Assembly (NCBI GenBank): GCA_038502055.1
Contig: JAXRKN010000040.1
Location: 496,001 to 560,000 of the forward strand
Origin: Tanytarsus gracilentus
Taxonomy: Eukaryota; Arthropoda; Insecta; Diptera; Chironomidae
Reading direction: 5' to 3'
Length of the DNA stretch: 64,000 bases
Positions 42,901 to 48,878 of the stretch are shown here, one piece after another. Numbering within the stretch: the stretch's first letter is position 1; each line of letters opens with the position of its first letter. The notes below the pieces were generated by a model, which was given only the letters and a program-made list of their open reading frames with translations, had not been told where the DNA came from and searched no databases. The translations under genes were made by a program, and so were the position numbers.

Positions 42901-45900
42901 ATGTTTAGTCATTAAATTGAAAATTCAAAACTCTGATGAAATCGCACCTAATAATGTCAGAGAGATTCCATTGAAATTAATAACAATTCTTCTTCTTCAT
43001 CATCTTTGAACTGTACGTTGCCCTGTGCGATGTCAATGAGTAACGAAAAAATAATGCCAGGAATGGAACGTTTTTAATCTGGGGTAATTGAGATGAAGGA
43101 AATACTTTGAAATGTAATGCGGAATGAAAACTTGGCAAATTATACTCCGAACTAGGATTTAAGCGCTGAACATAATATTTTTCTTGACTACCAAATTTAA
43201 TTTGAAATATTTACCACACTCAAAGTCATTTTGCAAGATCAAACTTAATTGATTTTCCGGCTAATTAGATCTTATTAACTTCTTAAATAATCCAATTAAC
43301 AATTATGCACTTTAAAGCTTTGTTAAAAGTTGATAAATAAAATTTATAAATCCTTTGAAAGTCAAACGAATCTCATCTGAAAATAAGTTGAGCAATCAAG
43401 AGGAACAAATACGCCAGAAGTGTGCTAAAAAAATCACAATGAGTCGTTAAAAAACATTTTCACCTCCAATTCTTTAACATTGACGAACCTTCATCAAACA
43501 GAGATGGAAAATTACAAAATAAAACTTAAATAAATTTTAGATATAAATTATAGAGATCCTGACGGTTTTCACCGAACCGGTTTTCGCCGGTTTTCACCGA
43601 AACTTTTCAAAACCGGTGAAAACCGAATTTTCATTTCGGTTAACCGGTTTTGAAAAAAAAAATTTAATGGCTCTTGATATTTTTTAATTTTTAATAAAAA
43701 AATTTTATAAACAAATCTTTGTAAATTTTCAAAATTTAAAGTTTTGGTCTTGTGAAAACTTTCTTATAAAACGGTGTCTTTACAAGTATTAGAGAGGTTC
43801 AACATCGAGTTTACGTGGTCATTTCGAAAAAAATCCCAAGATTTTTGACCAACCGAAAGCAGCAGAAGCATCACCATGAACGAGCAAAGAAATTGAGGCT
43901 AGCTTTAGTAACGCACCGCCAGCAAAAAAACAAAGATTGATGTCTGATTATTCAAGTGCTTGGTCGTTTGGAGAAAAAATTTCTTAAGAAGTAGCGGTTC
44001 GTGGATCGACTTTTGAGGGGGTTCCAAAATCAAGGCTGGTTGTGGCAGGTGTTGGAAAAAATTTTCAAACAAGAAGGTACTAAAGGACGGATCTGATAGC
44101 GACAAAAGTACGCTCATATAATCTCGACCTCGACAGACTTTTGGATGGAGTTAAGACCATTCAGGAAACATCTGCCTCAGCCCTAAAAATTATCTCTGTT
44201 TTTTAATGATTTTTAGTTGTTTTTTTCAGAATTTTTCTTAAAATTGCAAAACCGGTTAACCGGTTAAAACCGGGTTTTGAATAGTCAAAACCGGTGAAAA
44301 CCGAAATGGCCAAAACCGGTTTTTTCAGGATCTCTAATAAATTACTTAATTTATAATTAATTAAATGTAATTTTCCATGTCTGTCCTTCAAACGTATTAA
44401 ATGCTTTTACGACTTTAATTAATGCGAATCATCTTTTATGTTTCAGGGCGGTTACAAAATCCAAATCTTAGATCACCTAGAGCGACCAAAATTAGATTTG
44501 ACGCCGTCAATAAAAGGCTCCGAATTTGTGAGGAATGATGTAACGTAAGTTTATTGAGTGCTTTTGACTGATTGGTTCCGTGGCTGACATAAAATGAAAT
44601 TAAAATTCCAGAGCTCAATCGCATGAGATTCGATTGCCAGAGAATTTCACGTGCGATGACTGTACATTGAGACTGTTGAGGCAAGCCGATGAGTGGACAA
44701 ATGCATATCGTTTCTGGTCATGTTCCGACATTGATATTAAGCCACGCAAAGAATACCGTGAAACGTGCTCAGGTCATGGAAAATTTCTCGCCACAAAGTG
44801 TAAATGCGACAAAAACTACTACGGCCCGAGATGTCAGTACTGGGATGAGTGTACGACAGATCCGGATTGTGGTGTTCAGGGAAAATGCATTGACATTGGC
44901 GGAACTGCGTTGCCGCGGAAGCAATGCTATTGTAAATTGGGATGGTTCGGCAGCGGATGCAATAAGAGTAAGCGATTCGAAATTAAAATTCCGAGTTTGG
45001 TTTTTAAATTAAATTTTCTCTCCACATTTCTAATAGAATCACCGATCAAGTCAACCGACATTGACTTTTCATTGTACACCACAAAAACTCTTACGCCAGA
45101 TTTCAAAATCCATTGGAGGATATTAAAAGAGCAGAAGGAAATTGAAATGGTTTTGGTAGTGAATGGAACATCATGGGTTGGCTTTGGATGGAGGCCAAAG
45201 AAATTGACGGCAGAGTGCAGAAAATTTCCAGTATTGCATGACGTTGGATTTGAGAGTGCAGCTGAGCCAGCAAGCGAACCCGCTAGTGAACCGACCTCAG
45301 AGCCTTCTAGTGAGCCTTCTAGTGAACCTTCCTCAGAACCATCAAGTGAACCTTCATCAGAACCATCAAGTGAGCCTTCTAGTGAACCTTCCTCAGAACC
45401 ATCAAGTGAACCTTCATCAGAGCCTTCTAGTGAGCCCGCATCAGAGCCATCGTCTGAGCCAAAGAGTAAAAAATCGGAGCAGTTAACTGCTGCTTCATCA
45501 AAATCTAAGCGAGTTGCCGCTCCACAACCTAAAACGCCATCAAAGGACGAATACACTGTATCGACGAGCGTTTCGTATCGCGTGAGCTCCGTTGCAGGAA
45601 GAAAAAAGCGTGCTGCGGTGGAAAAAGGTAAAATTAAATTTCCAATTGAATTAATTTCTTCCTTCACACGTGAATTCACACAAAACACATAACAGTATAG
45701 ACACCAACAAATTTCCCGTAGATAGAGGCAAATGCTAAAAATAAATTTATAGATTCGAGAAGAAAATTAGATTTTCCTCACTGCACAAAATATTTCCAAC
45801 CACCATCCTCCCTTATTTTAGAGAGTTTAAGGCAGACATGTAAACATAATTTTTTTATACACATTTAAACTTTTTCACTTATCTGCAGTAATTAATTATG

Positions 45901-48878
45901 GAAACAAAAGAATTTACACAAATTTATTTACAAATTAATAGCACAACTAGTTCTTAATGATCACACAAAATTGTAAATATTATTCAGTAGGTCGACCATT
46001 CAGTAAGAGAACAGAAGTCGAAACTACAACCCCCGAGCCTGCTAGTGAACCACAAACTACTTCTGAGCCAATAAGTGAGCCCGCAACTACTTCGGAACCA
46101 TCGTCTGAGCCGACAAGTGAACCTTCGACTGTAAGTGAACCTCATACGACTTCAGAGCCTTCAAGTGAACCAACCAGCGAACCTCAAACAACCTCAGAAC
46201 CTTCCAGCGAGCCAGCATCCGTATCAGAGCCATCTAGCGAGCCACCATCCGTTTCAGAACCCTCAAGTGAGCCTACAAGTGAACCGGAATCACTTTCGGA
46301 GCCAACAAGCGAACCAAAAACCACATCAGAACCATCAAGTGAACCAACCAGTGCTGAGCCAAAATCAACCTCAGAGAAACCTCTCGCTGGTAATTATAAA
46401 ATGTCGATTGTTGATAAATTACAAATTTTCAGTAATTTATGAATAATCATTAAAACACACAATATTCACACACACGCACATTTGCACATAAAACGCATGT
46501 AAAAAAAGGTCAAATTAATTTTTAAAAAACCCTTCTAGAACTAAATTGTAATAAATGGTTCATGAATGCTACACAAGTAGCAGTAATGTGGTAAATGCTG
46601 ACGAAAAATTTCATTAAATTCTCTCCATTTTAAAAACCCCATTCCACAATTTTACTGTGATGATAGTTTTACAAACTGCAATGGACTATAAAAGTTTTAT
46701 AATTAAAAATTTTTCGTAGCGCTTACATCGAAACCGACACCGAAGGACTACACACCAAAACACGATTTTAATGCCATGGATTGCACGGATATTGTCATCG
46801 GGACAGCGCGTGGTGAATTGAGTCGTATTTGGGATTATTATACACGAGATCGTTCGACTCCGCGCACGGATACGTTCTGGGGTGGAAAATCGGAGTTGCA
46901 GGCCACGGGTGGATTTGAGAAGGATGGCATAACGACAATTGTTTTTCGTAAAAAACTGGAAGCCAGTGAGCCAACGGATCATAGTATTACGGACGATTTA
47001 ATGCATGTGATATGGGCGAAAGGACAAGTAAGATATGCGAGAGGGAGAAAATGAAATTTGCATATTTGAATGAATTTAATTTTATCTCTCTTCCTAGGAA
47101 CCAGAGAAATATGTTCACTTTCCACCATCGGGCTTGGAGAAGGAGCATGCACAAAATCCCGAGTTTTATCAACCGGATGAACTCAAGTATCATGGCCATA
47201 AATTGCAGCGTGGCTTCACACAAATCAATTTCTTTGACGAAGATAAGCCAGCTGCCTCAATTGACTCGCCGCATGAATTGGAAAATGAATGCCATGGCCA
47301 TTGGAAGACGCCCAGAAATTGTTCAGCTGAGAAACATGATTGTGAATATTTTATTAGTTGGCAAACGGTCGGAAAGGGTGATGAAGTTAAATTCCACATC
47401 GAGACAACAAATGTCAACACATATACGGGAGTTGGATTTAGTGAGGATAGACTTATGGTGAGTTAGAACTAAACTACCTTTAACAATGTTATAATTTACA
47501 TTCTCAATTGTTAGTCGCAAACGGATGCGATAATTGGCTGGTATGATCAACGTAATGGTCGTCCATTTTTGATGGACATGTGGGTGAACGGTTATTCAGC
47601 TCCACAATTAGATGCCTCGCAAAATGTATACAATGAAACTGGCAGTTTACTTAATGGCGTCACCACACTCGAGTTTGTACGTAAACGTGCCACGAATGAC
47701 GAGCAAGATCACTCATTTACTGATGAGCATTGTCTCCACATGATGTTCATTACCAAAGGCGGTGCCTTTAATGCGGTTAATAAAAAAATCCGTAAGCACG
47801 AGGATGTTCCGATTGTAACTGATAACCGTATATGTATCAAGACATGTGGCTTGGGTTCGGATGTTTATAATGAAGTTACAACACCGGCACCAAATCGCCT
47901 CGCATATGCCGTCTCCATGAAATTAATTAATTTAGCCGATGGCTTCCAGGCACCCAAAAAAGGCTCTCAAGAGTACGAAGATTTATCGCGTACAATTAGA
48001 AGCGCTTTTGATTCCGTCCTTGGCAATATCCCGGGATACTCGAAATTAGACGATATCAACTTTAAAAAGTAAGCTCAAAAAAGTTAATGCTCGAGATTTT
48101 CACGATAATTTTTTTATTTCTCTTCTAGAACGGACGATGATGTGATTGCGAAAATGAATGTGCTTTTTGATAAGGCAATGTATGAGAAGGGACGCTCTCT
48201 CGATACTGCCGAAGCTGCCAGCAGTAATCAAGTGGAGGGTGATGATGAGAAGAATGAGGAGGGAAAGTCAATTGAGAAGGCAATTAAGGAAAGTTTGGCG
48301 AGCGGTAAAGTGGGATCATTGAGTGTCGATCCCAACTATTTGGAATTTGAGCCTCTTGCCAGTAAGTGTGATTTTACGTGACATTACTTAATTAAACGCT
48401 CTCGTTTTTAGTTGTTGCACCGGAAGACCGTTCAACGACGAGTAAAATTTTAGACTATTTGCAACTCTCCGAAGTCAGACTTTATATCGTGCTCGCCTTA
48501 ATTGGCGCCTTGGTATTTGTGGCCATCGTGCAAGCCACGTGCACTATCATGCGAACGAGAACTAAATCAAAACGTCATAAAGTGAGTCCCGCATAAAATG
48601 ACCCATAAAAAATATTCACAAGCTTTGCAGTCGATAAAGTAGATTTACTGTAGCAATAAAATAATCTAAATTGTCGATTATGTAGATTAAATATTTTAAG
48701 TTAAGCTTATGATTACTTTGAACGCTTTTTGCACATTAAAAAAATGCTCATTTTGTACTTTAGTTTGTATGATAAATTACTCAAGTTGTATTATTTCTAG
48801 CTTGTATATTCGATACCTGCCGACGCTCCAACAGCGATGTACAGACAACCAAACCCACGAACCTATTATTATCCATAA
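18841..48878 (+). CDS. same gene, short-tail isoform ending in exon 12a
   Basis: This isoform shares the first 11 coding exons (to 48581) but splices to an exon starting at 48801, after TTATTTCTAG. That exon reads in phase 0 for 25 residues, rich in Pro and Tyr and ending in TYYYP, then TAA at 48876-48878. With exon 6 included the protein has 1122 residues. Extracellular domains and the membrane helix match the long isoform; only the cytoplasmic tail differs. An AATAAA at 49137-49142 supports a separate 3' end here. The splice signal and poly(A) signal are seen directly; use of both isoforms is inferred. Confidence 0.75.

Noticed and set aside
45238..45486. 82-residue + strand ORF of repeated VNLPQNHQ-type sequence
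   Set aside because: It is an alternate frame of the same 12-bp coding repeat and has no start context or domain.
45590..45607. GTGAGC and TTGCAG within exon 5 suggesting a tiny intron
   Set aside because: The pair is about 16 bp apart, far below any functional intron size; the frame is open through it.
44927..45688. 253-residue ORF on the - strand rich in Gly-Ser-Asp/Glu repeats
   Set aside because: It is the antisense shadow of the exon 5 SEP minisatellite. The + strand frame has DOMON sequence and in-phase splice sites.
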